In this document: piece after piece, positions 16,551-25,808 of the stretch
Numbering within the stretch: the stretch's first letter is position 1
How the letters are laid out: each line of letters opens with the position of its first letter
NCBI GenBank assembly: GCA_016720075.1
Contig: JADJXW010000001.1
Span: forward strand, 558,001 to 622,000
Length of the DNA stretch: 64,000 nt
Direction of reading: 5' to 3'
Source: Pseudomonadota bacterium
Lineage (GTDB): Bacteria; Pseudomonadota; Gammaproteobacteria; Steroidobacterales; Steroidobacteraceae
Program-made: the position numbers and the translations under genes
Notes under the pieces: generated by a model
Seen by the model: the letters and a program-made list of their open reading frames with translations, nothing else
What the model was told of the DNA's origin: nothing
The model's database searches: none

Positions 16551-17447
16551 CTATCTTGTCGGGGCGCCCGTTGCGGGCTGTGCCGGGAAATAGGCTGCGA
16601 CACGCTGGTCCAGCGTGAACTCCATGCCCAGCTTCGGGTATTTCTTCAGCGTGTGCTTCTTCATTTCTTCCGCGCTCTTCGAGCGGGCCACGTTGGCGTC
16701 CCAGTCGGCCACGTACTTCTTCATGAAGGTGATCGAGGCCGGGCTGCGCGTGGCGCCCGGGCCTTCATGCCCCGGCACGATGATCTCGGGCTTGAGTGCC
16801 AGGATCTGATCCAGGGACTTGAGCCACTCCTCGCGGTTCTTGTCCTTCTGCACGCCGAAGTACACGCGGTCGAACACGATGTCGCCCGTGACCACCGCCT
16901 TGAGTTGCGGGATGTGCACGTAGCTGTTGCCCGGGCCGTCGCTGCCTCCGACGGGGCCAGTGACCGGGAACCGGTTGCCTTCCAGTTCCAGGTACGGCGC
17001 GGCCAGTTCTTCCACCGGCACGGGCTCGGGCCCCGGGATGTTGCTGCCGTAAGTCGCCACCCAGAACTTCTGGCGATTCGGCCAGCCTGTCTTCATGGCA
17101 GCAGCGGTCTGCGGCATCGCCAGGATGCGCGCCTGTGGAAATGCCTGCTTCAGCACCGCCAGCCCGAACATGTGGTCCGGATGCGGGTGCGTGATGTAGA
17201 TGGTGGCGAGGTTCTTCCTCGACTCCAGGATCTTCGCTGCGAGTTTGTGTGCCTCGCTGAGCGAGAACTGCGCATCGATCAGCAGAATGTCCTTCTCGCC
17301 CGAGACGAGCGTCGAGTTGACGTCATAGCCCACGGCGCCGCGTCCCGTGTACACCTCGAGGTGCAGCTTGTCCTGCGCGAATGCACTGGGCGTGAGCACC
17401 AGCAAGGCCAGCGCGAGGGCGCGGATACAGGTTCGATGGTTAAACAT
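16551..17447 (-). CDS. Exported metallo-beta-lactamase-fold hydrolase
   Basis: A 298-residue protein with a Sec signal (cleavage near SAFAQ). The full set of metal ligands is visible: HPHPDH in THPHPDHMFG, Asp in VTGDIVFD and His in VPGHEGP. Fold members hydrolyse beta-lactams, thioesters, lactones or phosphodiesters; the spacing and the later VPGHEGPG suggest a quorum-lactonase/arylsulfatase-like group rather than a known resistance enzyme. The C-terminal 45 residues are a helical extension. It lies back to back with the VOC gene across 216 bases. Confidence 0.8.
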   Translation of the reverse strand: MFNHRTCIRALALALLVLTPSAFAQDKLHLEVYTGRGAVGYDVNSTLVSGEKDILLIDAQFSLSEAHKLAAKILESRKNLATIYITHPHPDHMFGLAVLKQAFPQARILAMPQTAAAMKTGWPNRQKFWVATYGSNIPGPEPVPVEELAAPYLELEGNRFPVTGPVGGSDGPGNSYVHIPQLKAVVTGDIVFDRVYFGVQKDKNREEWLKSLDQILALKPEIIVPGHEGPGATRSPASITFMKKYVADWDANVARSKSAEEMKKHTLKKYPKLGMEFTLDQRVAAYFPAQPATGAPTR

Positions 17448-17662
17448 CAGCTTTCTCCCAACTGGCGGTTTGCGGTCTCATTCAGGTGGCTAGATTCGCA
17501 CCCCCAGGCGCCAGCCACAGCCCCGTGGCGGAAGTACGGATCCCTCCGGAGCGGTAGCATGCGTGGGGGGCGGCTGTTGCGGAGCGGCAATGCCGGGAAT
17601 GGATAGACGTGTGGGCGGCTTGGGTAAAGTATCGGTGCATCACGACTACCAGGTGGACTTCC

Positions 17663-18541
17663 ATGACAGTGACTCGGCGCACGATGATGGCAATGATGGC
17701 CGCGAGCGGATTGCCGGTGGCGCCCCTTGTCCTGGGACAGAGCGCTGCATTGCTGCCCCTGCGCACTCCCGGGCTCGATCACCTCGACGTGATCGTGCCC
17801 GACGTGGAAAAGACCACGCGCTTCTACATGGGTCTGTTCCGGACCACGCTGCACGCCCAGCCCTTCCAGGGGGCGCAGCGCTATTTCGTGCTGCTGGGGC
17901 CGTTGCCCGAGAATCGCGCGGTGGGATACCTGGCCATCGGCGCCTCGCGCGGGCGCGGCACCTACATCGGGCATTTCTGCACTTCAGTGGAGGACTGGCG
18001 GCGGGACAGCGCGGCCATCTTCGCCGCGATGAAGGAGAAGTTCAGCGCTGCGGGTCTCGGGGAATTCCCGGGCTCCACGGGCGTGGGCGGCATCTTCGAG
18101 GATCCGGACGGCATCGAGATCCAGTTCCTGCCCTCGCCGGATACGCTGGTTACCGTCGCCGTGCCTTCCGATCTGGTGCCCGGCGGGCAGGGAATGGTCA
18201 CGCCGCTGCGCGTTGACCATGCGCTGCTCAACGTCAGCAACCTGAAGCGGGCGGTGGCGTACTACCGGGTGCTCTATGGCAAGGAGAGCAGGCTCTCCGG
18301 AAACAGCGCGGTGTTCACATTCCGCAATGGTTCCCGGCTGTTGCTGGAGCAGGCCTCCTATTCCTATGGCAGGGCGCAGACCCGCATTGCCCGCTATGGA
18401 ATCCGCGTGAACCCGTTTGACCGCGAAGCGGTCGCCAAGGGCATTGCCGCGCTCGGTGGCGCCGTCATTTCAGATGACGGCAAGGCGCTGCGCCTGCGCG
18501 ATGTGGATGGAATCGAGCTGGACCTGGTCACCGGCGCCTAG
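17663..18541 (+). CDS. Tat-exported VOC (glyoxalase/dioxygenase-like) protein, two domains
   Basis: ATG at 17663 (MTVTRRTMMAMMAASG), with AGGTGGA upstream, gives 292 residues with a twin-arginine signal. Two vicinal-oxygen-chelate modules follow: one starting GLDHLDVIVPDVEKTTRFYM and one starting VDHALLNVSNLKRAVAYYRV. These are the beta-alpha-beta-beta-beta units of glyoxalases, extradiol dioxygenases and fosfomycin-resistance proteins. Each has the first ligand His, but the second-domain Glu/His set is incomplete on inspection. Function unknown. The stop overlaps the next, convergent gene by four bases (CTAG). Confidence 0.7.
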   Translation: MTVTRRTMMAMMAASGLPVAPLVLGQSAALLPLRTPGLDHLDVIVPDVEKTTRFYMGLFRTTLHAQPFQGAQRYFVLLGPLPENRAVGYLAIGASRGRGTYIGHFCTSVEDWRRDSAAIFAAMKEKFSAAGLGEFPGSTGVGGIFEDPDGIEIQFLPSPDTLVTVAVPSDLVPGGQGMVTPLRVDHALLNVSNLKRAVAYYRVLYGKESRLSGNSAVFTFRNGSRLLLEQASYSYGRAQTRIARYGIRVNPFDREAVAKGIAALGGAVISDDGKALRLRDVDGIELDLVTGA

Positions 18542-19131
18542 CGGCTCACGCGCCTGAATATTCGCAGCGCCAGCCAGCCGAAGAGCGCGAGGCCCGCAAT
18601 GAAGCCGGCCTTGTAGGCAATGGAGTCCTGCGGCTTTTCCTGCCATTCGGCAGGAAGGCTGCCCTGGCCCACCGTCACCTTGAGCGACAGGGGCTGGATG
18701 CCCGTGGCGCGCTCCACCGACACCAGCAGCGGGGCATCGGATGTTCCCGGCGCGGGCAGTCGGCTCACTGCCCGGCCCACAAGCACGCGACCTGCATCCG
18801 CGGAATCCATGGATTCCAGGTCGTCGGCTTCGAAAGTGGTGAACATCGCGGTGGCGGGAGTCATCACTCCTTCAAAGGACTGCTCGAGGCCAACCTCTCC
18901 CCCGTCCGCCGAAGGCACCGCGGTAAGCTCGTACGCCACCCAGACCTCCTGGTCGGCGGCGAAACCTGGCGGCATTGAAATCGACAGGCGCGAGTTCTGA
19001 CCGGGCGAAAGCGGTTCGACCAGAGTGGCGCTCGCCAGCGTCCCACCGGCAGCGCTGGCGCAGAACGCGATCGAAAACAGTGCGGCGAATCGCTGCGCGC
19101 GACGTGGACTCATCTTTACCCTGACCTGCAT
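18538..19131 (-). CDS. Exported protein with C-terminal membrane anchor, unknown
   Basis: A 197-residue protein with an N-terminal signal-like segment (to about residue 34, ending TLASA) and a C-terminal hydrophobic helix (IAYKAGFIAGLALFGWLALRI) followed by basic residues. The middle is beta-rich, with no recognised motif. The next upstream gene on the strand is the DoxX-like membrane protein, only 3 bases away, so they are likely one operon. No family could be named. Confidence 0.5.
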   Translation of the reverse strand: MQVRVKMSPRRAQRFAALFSIAFCASAAGGTLASATLVEPLSPGQNSRLSISMPPGFAADQEVWVAYELTAVPSADGGEVGLEQSFEGVMTPATAMFTTFEADDLESMDSADAGRVLVGRAVSRLPAPGTSDAPLLVSVERATGIQPLSLKVTVGQGSLPAEWQEKPQDSIAYKAGFIAGLALFGWLALRIFRRVSR

Positions 19132-19134
19132 GCC

Positions 19135-20325
19135 TCAGTATCTTGCCGCACGGGACGGCGCGATGCATCCCCATGCGGCGATGGCCGCCGCTACAACAAG
19201 CGCCGTGCCCGGCACCGCGTTGCCCAGCCAGCCAACGGGTTCCACCAGCTTCAGCCATATCCCGAATGCGGTCAGCAGCAGCGAAACCGGCAGGATGAGC
19301 AGCGATGCCCCCTGGCCCATGTCGCGCAGGCGTCCGTTCAGCAGGATGATGCCGGGAATCAGCAGCACCAGCATGCAGTACAGCGCAGTGCGGCCCGTGA
19401 CCAGGTGCGCGTAGAACCACACCGCGACCAGCAGCGTGATGAGCGCGGCAATGTAGGCGCCGCGTGCCGTGCGCGCGCCGACCAGCGCATAGACGGAAGC
19501 GAAGGTGGGCCGCTCGCGCGATTCACCGAGCGAAAGGGCATGCTTCTCGAGCGCGCCGCGATAGAAGGGCAGGTGCGCCAGCATCAGCAGGCCATTGAGC
19601 GCAAATGCCACCACGGCGAGCACTGCCAGCTGCGGGTCGTGGTCGAGCACCACGGACCAGTACAGCGCGCAGGTCGAAACCGGCATCACCACGCACAGCG
19701 CCGCCGGCACGAACACGCCCACCAGGATCAGCGCGCCGCCGACCATCTGGATCAGCATGGCCACGCTGAACAGTCCCGAATGCGAGAAGGCCGCCATGAG
19801 CTGCGTGGCCAGCGATCCATGTCCGGCCGGGATGTCCCACATCGGATAGACGAAGTGATTTAGCCCGTTGGCGAGCATCCACAGGCCGAACACCACGCGC
19901 CCGGCCAGCACCAGCTGCCGGCGCCTGCCTTCCGGCAGCGAACGCAGCGCGAACATCGACCTGTAGCTGCGAATGTAGGCGAGGCACAGCAGCAGGTTGC
20001 AGGCCAGCACGGAGTAACCGAAGAGCGCCGCGCGGGAGCCGAATCCCTCCAGCGGTGCATCCCACCAGAAAACACAGAACGATACCGGCAGGCAGATCAA
20101 CAGCCCGAGTGGCGTCCATGAGCTGCTCAGCACCATCACCCCCGCCACCAGTTCAACGGTCTTGACCAGGTCGAAGATGTTGCTGTCGATGAGCGCGGTG
20201 ATCAGTTCCTGGCTCAGCGGCTGGTTACCCATGGGCTGCGGAAACAACCGGACGAAGTGATTGACTCCCGCCGGAATCATCCAGGACGCGAAGATCAGTC
20301 GCACCAGCCAGACGCCGTACTTCAT
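19135..20325 (-). CDS. DoxX-like multipass membrane protein with internal duplication
   Basis: A 396-residue protein with about ten hydrophobic segments. Two halves repeat a pattern: PAGVNHFV...TVELVAGVMVL and ANGLNHFV...LIQMVGGALIL. The first resembles the DoxX/DoxD helical bundle family, which takes part in thiosulfate or redox processes in some organisms; the second half is weaker. The protein starts cleanly at ATG 20325 and is followed after 3 bases by a small anchored exported protein. The role is unknown. Confidence 0.55.
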   Translation of the reverse strand: MKYGVWLVRLIFASWMIPAGVNHFVRLFPQPMGNQPLSQELITALIDSNIFDLVKTVELVAGVMVLSSSWTPLGLLICLPVSFCVFWWDAPLEGFGSRAALFGYSVLACNLLLCLAYIRSYRSMFALRSLPEGRRRQLVLAGRVVFGLWMLANGLNHFVYPMWDIPAGHGSLATQLMAAFSHSGLFSVAMLIQMVGGALILVGVFVPAALCVVMPVSTCALYWSVVLDHDPQLAVLAVVAFALNGLLMLAHLPFYRGALEKHALSLGESRERPTFASVYALVGARTARGAYIAALITLLVAVWFYAHLVTGRTALYCMLVLLIPGIILLNGRLRDMGQGASLLILPVSLLLTAFGIWLKLVEPVGWLGNAVPGTALVVAAAIAAWGCIAPSRAARY

Positions 20326-20444
20326 GGCTTCCCCCGCTCGTTATTCTTGTGCGAAGGAGCATAGGCCGCGCAGTGCCGGAATGTAAGGCCCAGCCTTCCA
20401 TGGCGTTCTCATCGAAGGTCGTGCTGCTGTGGCCGGCGACCGGC

Positions 20445-22490
20445 TCAGAACTGGTCGAAGATCTCCTTCACTGCGAGCATCTCTTCCTCACCCAGCTTCT
20501 CCAGCGCCAGGTCCACCGGCTCGGGCTTGCCGAACAGGTAACCCTGGCCGCGTATGACGCCCAGCATCTGCAGGCGCCGCGCCACCGCTTCGCTTTCCAC
20601 GTACTCGGCGACCGTATCGAGCTTGTATTCCCGCGCCAGCTGCAGGATGCCCTTCACGCCGGACTCCGAGCGGTTGTTGGTTAGCAGGTCGCGCACGAAG
20701 CTGCCGTCGATCTTGATGCGCGTCACCGGCAGGCTGCGCAGGTAGGCAAGTGAATTCGCGCCGGTGCCGAAATCGTCGATCGCGATGCCGCAGCCCAGTT
20801 CGCGCAGGCGCCGCATGGATGCGGCGGCGCGATCCAGGTTCGTCAGCGCCGCCTGCTCGGTGACCTCGAGCATGATGAGGCCGCCGGGAATCTTTGACTC
20901 GCGCAGCTTGCCGATGAAGTGTTCGATGAACTCGTTGCTGGCAAGGGATGATCCGGAGACATTGATCGAAACCGAACTGCCCAGGCGTGTCAGCAGACCG
21001 CGGTGGGGTGCCAGGGTCTCGAGCGCCGCGTCGGTGACATAGCGATCCAGGTCGGTCAGGAGCTGGAAGCGCTTGGCCGCTTCGATGAACTCGTTGGGCG
21101 ACCGCAGTTCGCCATTTTCGTCTCGCAGGCGCACCAGCAGTTCAAATCCTGGAGGCGCGCCGCGATCAGCCAGGACCCTTATCGGCTGCGCAAACAGCAG
21201 CAGCGCGCCGGTGCGCAGGCCTTCGCGCAGGTCCGCTGCCGCGAGCACCTCGTCATTGCGGCGTATCAGCGTGGAGCTGCCGGCGCTGTAGACCTCGATT
21301 CGCGAGCGACCGCGATCCTTGGCCAGTTTCAGCGCCGTGTCCGCATCGATGGCGAAGCGGTCGAAGGGCTTCTTCGTATCGTCTATTTCCACCACGCCCA
21401 TGGTCAGCGACATCGGCGAGGGGTCATCCGGCAGCCCGGGCTGGATCTTCGCGGCTGCGTTCTGCAGGCGCACGCCGAAGTCCGCAGCCTGGGTCGTGTC
21501 CATGTCGGGCAGCACGACGGCGAACTGGTCGCCCATGGTGTGTGCCGCCAGCGCGCCGGCCGGCAGCAGCGGCGGCACCAGCAGGCGCGCCAGCGACATG
21601 ATGGCGGCGTCGCCAGCGGCCATGCCGTGCATCTGGTTCACGCTCTGCAGCCTGTCGATATCGAGCACCAGCAGGCTGGCGCGTGCGCTCTTTACCCTCG
21701 GCAGCGCCGCCTCGAGTCCGCCGCGGTTGAAGAGTCCCGTGCGTCGGTCGAGGTCAACTTCCAGGCGGCGCGCCAGCGCCTGTCCCAGCGTGAGCGCAGC
21801 CAGCAGGTGCCAGCCACCGAACGGCGGCGAGGAGAATGGATTGGCGAGCACCAGCCAGGCGTTGTGGCGTGCGCGGCCGACGAACAGCGGCGTCAGCAGC
21901 AACCGGCACTGCACTGGCATTTCCTTGCCATGCGTGGACTCGTTGAGGATAAGCGGTCGGCGCAGCTTGCCCGACAGCGGTGAAATGCGAGCCCGAATGC
22001 GCGCGATCTCCTGGCGCACGCCCGCATCCAGTTCGTGGTCGTTGCCCCTCACGGCGACGTTGATCTGGCTGCGAGGATCCGACAGCCAGGCCAGTTCGAC
22101 TCCCAGGCGGCGCGCCACGGCAGAAACAGCCTTGTCGAGCCGCGCGTCATCCCGGAAGTCGATATCCAGTTCGTTTGCGAGCCGCAGCAGCTTCAGGTCC
22201 GATTCGCGCACAGCGTCGTTGGCGGCGGCCAGCAGGCCGGCCAGGCTTTCCAGCGCGGGTTTCAGCCGGGCTTCGCATGAACTGGCATCGGTACCGGCAG
22301 CCAGCGTCAGTGCGGTGAAGCCGAGATGGCGCCCAGCGGCCGTCCTGAAGGGGAGCACCAGTGAGCCGGACCTCGGTTCAGGAGATGCACCGGGTGGATG
22401 AAAGGCGACGTCGATGATCCCTTCGTGAAGACTCTTCAGAAGCGCAATGAATGGGCCTGGATGGGATTCCGGCTGAAGGCTGCTGAACAT
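20445..22490 (-). CDS. EAL-domain c-di-GMP phosphodiesterase with inactive GGDEF domain
   Basis: A 681-residue cytoplasmic protein. The N-terminal 250 residues hold a GAF-like segment. The middle GGDEF domain is degenerate: MGDQF replaces GGDEF, so no diguanylate cyclase activity is expected. The C-terminal EAL domain keeps the catalytic set in altered wording: FELLVRL, SINVSG (Asn), MLEVTEQ, DDFGTG, KIDGSF and a TVAEYVES Glu, so phosphodiesterase activity is likely. Substrate cyclic di-GMP controls biofilm or motility; the target is unknown. It is divergent from the PAS histidine kinase. Confidence 0.85.
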   Translation of the reverse strand: MFSSLQPESHPGPFIALLKSLHEGIIDVAFHPPGASPEPRSGSLVLPFRTAAGRHLGFTALTLAAGTDASSCEARLKPALESLAGLLAAANDAVRESDLKLLRLANELDIDFRDDARLDKAVSAVARRLGVELAWLSDPRSQINVAVRGNDHELDAGVRQEIARIRARISPLSGKLRRPLILNESTHGKEMPVQCRLLLTPLFVGRARHNAWLVLANPFSSPPFGGWHLLAALTLGQALARRLEVDLDRRTGLFNRGGLEAALPRVKSARASLLVLDIDRLQSVNQMHGMAAGDAAIMSLARLLVPPLLPAGALAAHTMGDQFAVVLPDMDTTQAADFGVRLQNAAAKIQPGLPDDPSPMSLTMGVVEIDDTKKPFDRFAIDADTALKLAKDRGRSRIEVYSAGSSTLIRRNDEVLAAADLREGLRTGALLLFAQPIRVLADRGAPPGFELLVRLRDENGELRSPNEFIEAAKRFQLLTDLDRYVTDAALETLAPHRGLLTRLGSSVSINVSGSSLASNEFIEHFIGKLRESKIPGGLIMLEVTEQAALTNLDRAAASMRRLRELGCGIAIDDFGTGANSLAYLRSLPVTRIKIDGSFVRDLLTNNRSESGVKGILQLAREYKLDTVAEYVESEAVARRLQMLGVIRGQGYLFGKPEPVDLALEKLGEEEMLAVKEIFDQF

Positions 22491-22690
22491 GGGAACTCTG
22501 GACGGCGTCAGCGGATGATATTGTCAGCTGCCGCTCCAGCGGCGTGATGATGTTCTTGGTTCCTTCACCACGGGTAGCGTCGGGATTCCGGCCACGGCGT
22601 CAAGAATCCGTGAGTGCCGTCCGCTAGACTGTCGGCCGATCCAGGGCGGGCCGGTGGGGCACCGCCGGTTTGCGGGAAGTTCCAGGCGAC

Positions 22691-24100
22691 GTGAACACAC
22701 TCCGAGAGGGTGGCATCGGCGGCATTCTCGACCGACTGCCATTGCTGATCTCCTACACCGACGCGCAAGGGCGCCTGCAGTACGCGAACCGCGCGCTGCT
22801 GCTGGCGCTGGGCAAGCCTGTCGATACCCCCGTTGGCGTGCCCGCCAGCCAGGTGCTGGGCACCGAGATCTATGCGCGGACGCAGGAACACGTGGCGAGT
22901 GCGCTCCGGGGCGAACGCGCCACGTTCCTCGATTCAGCGCTGGTCGACGGGAAGCCCACACACCTGGAACTGACGTTCGTCCCGGAACTCGATCCGACAG
23001 GCCGCGTGCAGGGCTACATCGGCGTCGGATATGACCTGACGGATCGCGTGCAGCGCGAAACGACGGTTGCCTCGCGCGAGCAGCAGCTCAGCAGCATCCT
23101 GCAGACCATGGCCGAGGGGCTGGTCATCCACGACCGGCAGGGCCGGTTGGTCGAGGCCAATCCGGCGGCCGAACGCCTGCTCAACCTCACTCGCGCCCAG
23201 TTGCTCGGGTGGGATACCTTCAGCCCGCACTGGCAGACGGTGCGGGAGGATGGGTCCCCGCTATCCGCGGAGGATCTGCCGGTGATTCGCGCCCTGCGCA
23301 CGGGCGTGCCTGAACGCGGTCAGATAGTCGGCATCCGTCTCTCCGACTCCCGCGTGCGCTGGATCAGCGTGAATGCCCAGCCGCTCTACAACGGTCAGGA
23401 TCCAGGTCCATCTGGCGTTGTCGGCACGTTCGTGGATGTGACCGCGCATCGGGAATCGATGCAGCGCATCCGCGAACTGGCGCAACGCGTCGAGAGCGTG
23501 CGGGAACAGGAACGGCATGAACTGGCGTTGCTGCTGCACGAAGGGTTGGCCCAGGACCTGTTCTCGGCGCGCCTTGCGCTCGGGAACCTGTTGCGGGACA
23601 TGCCGTTGGAGCGGCACCCGGCGCTGGAGGAGCTGTCCACCATCATCGATCGCTGCCTCGCGGACACGCGCCAGGTGGCTGGCAGCCTGCGGCCCACCGG
23701 GCCGGCTGATCGCCCGATAGGCGAGGTCATCGCCGCGCATGCGCGCTATTTCGAGGGGCTGTCCAAGCTTCGCATCCAGGTTCATTCCCGGATGCGGGTG
23801 CCGGTGACCGGCGAAACCACGCGGCTGCTGTTGTTCCGGGCCACGCAGGAAGCGCTCACCAACATCGCGCGCCACGCGCGCGCGCTGAATGCGGAAGTGA
23901 TCCTCGAGGCTTCACTGCAGCAGGTCGAACTGCGCGTGACGGACGACGGCGTGGGCATGTCGCCCGGCGCGCTCGAGAAAACCGGGTCGCTGGGGCTGCT
24001 GGGAATTCGCGAGCGTGCCCGCAGCGTGGGTGGCACGCTTGCTGTCGAGCGCGGTTCCGAGGGTGGTACGACGCTCGTCCTGAGGCTGCCGCTGGCTTAG
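22691..24100 (+). CDS. Orphan PAS sensor histidine kinase (HisKA_3 type)
   Basis: GTG at 22691 is preferred (VNTLREGGIG); a TTG at 22670 is an alternative. The 469-residue product has two PAS domains (about 15-125 and 130-255) and no membrane helix, then the LuxR-linked HisKA_3 helix with LLHEGLAQDL (His283). The ATPase domain has an intact N-box EALTNIARHA, DDGVGM and GLLGIRERARSVGG. It should autophosphorylate and pass phosphate to an NarL/LuxR-type regulator, but no such gene is next to it. Its H-box resembles that of the worn TPR kinase at 7591. Confidence 0.85.
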   Translation: MNTLREGGIGGILDRLPLLISYTDAQGRLQYANRALLLALGKPVDTPVGVPASQVLGTEIYARTQEHVASALRGERATFLDSALVDGKPTHLELTFVPELDPTGRVQGYIGVGYDLTDRVQRETTVASREQQLSSILQTMAEGLVIHDRQGRLVEANPAAERLLNLTRAQLLGWDTFSPHWQTVREDGSPLSAEDLPVIRALRTGVPERGQIVGIRLSDSRVRWISVNAQPLYNGQDPGPSGVVGTFVDVTAHRESMQRIRELAQRVESVREQERHELALLLHEGLAQDLFSARLALGNLLRDMPLERHPALEELSTIIDRCLADTRQVAGSLRPTGPADRPIGEVIAAHARYFEGLSKLRIQVHSRMRVPVTGETTRLLLFRATQEALTNIARHARALNAEVILEASLQQVELRVTDDGVGMSPGALEKTGSLGLLGIRERARSVGGTLAVERGSEGGTTLVLRLPLA

Positions 24101-24113
24101 CGTTTCCCGTGGA

Positions 24114-25808
24114 TCATTTCACCGGTGGCGTCGCGCCGCCAAGCACGGCTCTTGCGGCCGCTGCCTCAAGCGCCGTGATCGTCGCCGCCCGGGATGCCGC
24201 CGCGGCCGCCGCCGCACCCTCTCGTCCGCCGGCGCCGCCGCCCGCCGCAGCAGGCGCGGCGCGCGCGATGTCGAGCGCGGTCTTGCCCGCGGCGTCGCGG
24301 ATCGACGCATCCGCGCCGCGTTCCAGCAGGTGCTTCACGAGGCGATCCTGCCCCTGCTCGGCGGCAGCGAACAGGGCGGTGCGGCCTTCCTGGTCGCGTC
24401 CCGCCACGTAGGCCATGAGTTTGGCCGTGTGGGTGCGGCTGTCGGTGATCCGGTAATTGATGTCGGCGCCCGCAGCGAGCAGCAGGTCGATGGTCTTGAT
24501 CGCGCGAGCCTGCGGATCGGCGGAAGCTCCGCCAGGAGGACCACCACCGCCCGCTCCGCGGCCGGTGCCACTCATGCCGGCGGCCATCATCAGCGGCGTC
24601 ATCTGGAACACATTGGGCAGGTCCACTTCAGCGCCGTGGGCCAGCAGCGCCTGCATCGATTCGTGGTCGTGACGCGTGGCTGCCACGAACAGCGGGCCAA
24701 CGCCGCCCCGCAGGTCGTAGTCGGCGAAGCGGCCGCGACCCGCGCCGTAGGGGCGCTTGCGGGTGAGCTGGTGATTGGTGTCGACGCCCAGGTCGAGCAG
24801 GCGCTTGATCAGGTCCTGCGCCGTCGCGGTGTTTTCCGCGGCGGGACGCGCGCCGGCAAACTCGTTGCCACCACGTCCGCCACCGAAGCCGCCGCCAGCG
24901 CTGAAGGTTTTAACGTCCACCGCCACGTAGATGGGCGTGCGGCCGCTGATATCCCAGGTGTGCGGATTCGCGCCCTTGTCGAGCAGGAACATCGCGATGT
25001 CCCAGCGCTTGTTGTCGAGCGCGTTGAGCAGTGGCGTGACGCCGTCGGGGTTGGGTTTGTTGACGTCCGCGCCGGCCTTGACCAGCGACTGCACGCAGGC
25101 GAGGCAACCCGAGCGCGTGGCATAGAGCAGGGCGGTGAGGCCGCCGGTCTGCCGCGAGCCGAACTGGGCGCGCGGCTCGGAGGTCATCTGCCGCGCCCAG
25201 TCATCGGACTTCGCGCGCAGGTTCACGTTCTTCGCGCCGCGCGCCAGCAGCAGGTCCACGATTTCAGGCTGGTTGCCGCCCGCGGCCCACATCAGCGCAT
25301 TCTGGCCGCGGAATGTTTCCACGGCATTCACATCCGCGCCGCGCTCCACCAGCAGCTTCGAGATTTCGAGCGAACCCATGCTTACCGCCAGCATCAGCGC
25401 GGTCTGGCGGTCGAGATTCGGCGAGTCCACATTGGCGCCCGCATCCAGCAGCATGCGCACGAGCTCCACGTCCTCGATCTTGACGGCTTCGCCCAGCGCC
25501 GAGGCGCCGTAGGTGTTGGTGACATCGGCCCTTGCGCCAGCCTTCAGCAGCGCGCGGACGAGGTCCTTGTCCACGTTGAACACTGCCCACATCAGCGCCG
25601 TGGATCCATCAGGCGCCCTGGCATTGACGTCGACATCGGGAGAGGTGATCGCCGCGATCACGGAATCGCGCTTGCCCTGGCGGACCAGGTCGCCAAGGGT
25701 CAGCGGCGCGCCTGCGGTGAGGCCCGCCGCGGCGAAGCCCAGCAGCATCAGGCCGAAGAAGGCGCGGATCCGGTATCCCCGGACTGGGATGGCTGGCTTA
25801 GACAACAT
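24114..25808 (-). CDS. Exported ankyrin-repeat protein
   Basis: ATG at 25808 (MLSKPAIPVRGYRIRAFF) overlaps the MBL stop by 11 bases, so coupling is likely. The product is about 564 residues with a signal/anchor segment, then about ten ankyrin repeats (for example GADVNAVE, GANVDSPN, GANPHTWD, GAEVDLPN, GADINYRI). It carries Gly-rich inserts and an Ala/Gly tail at the C-terminus. The core segment TSEPRAQF plus LLYATRSGCLAC is shared with the second ankyrin protein at 32595. The repeats bind partner proteins; in this operon that may be the neighbouring exported heme and MBL proteins. Confidence 0.85.
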   Translation of the reverse strand: MLSKPAIPVRGYRIRAFFGLMLLGFAAAGLTAGAPLTLGDLVRQGKRDSVIAAITSPDVDVNARAPDGSTALMWAVFNVDKDLVRALLKAGARADVTNTYGASALGEAVKIEDVELVRMLLDAGANVDSPNLDRQTALMLAVSMGSLEISKLLVERGADVNAVETFRGQNALMWAAGGNQPEIVDLLLARGAKNVNLRAKSDDWARQMTSEPRAQFGSRQTGGLTALLYATRSGCLACVQSLVKAGADVNKPNPDGVTPLLNALDNKRWDIAMFLLDKGANPHTWDISGRTPIYVAVDVKTFSAGGGFGGGRGGNEFAGARPAAENTATAQDLIKRLLDLGVDTNHQLTRKRPYGAGRGRFADYDLRGGVGPLFVAATRHDHESMQALLAHGAEVDLPNVFQMTPLMMAAGMSGTGRGAGGGGPPGGASADPQARAIKTIDLLLAAGADINYRITDSRTHTAKLMAYVAGRDQEGRTALFAAAEQGQDRLVKHLLERGADASIRDAAGKTALDIARAAPAAAGGGAGGREGAAAAAAASRAATITALEAAAARAVLGGATPPVK

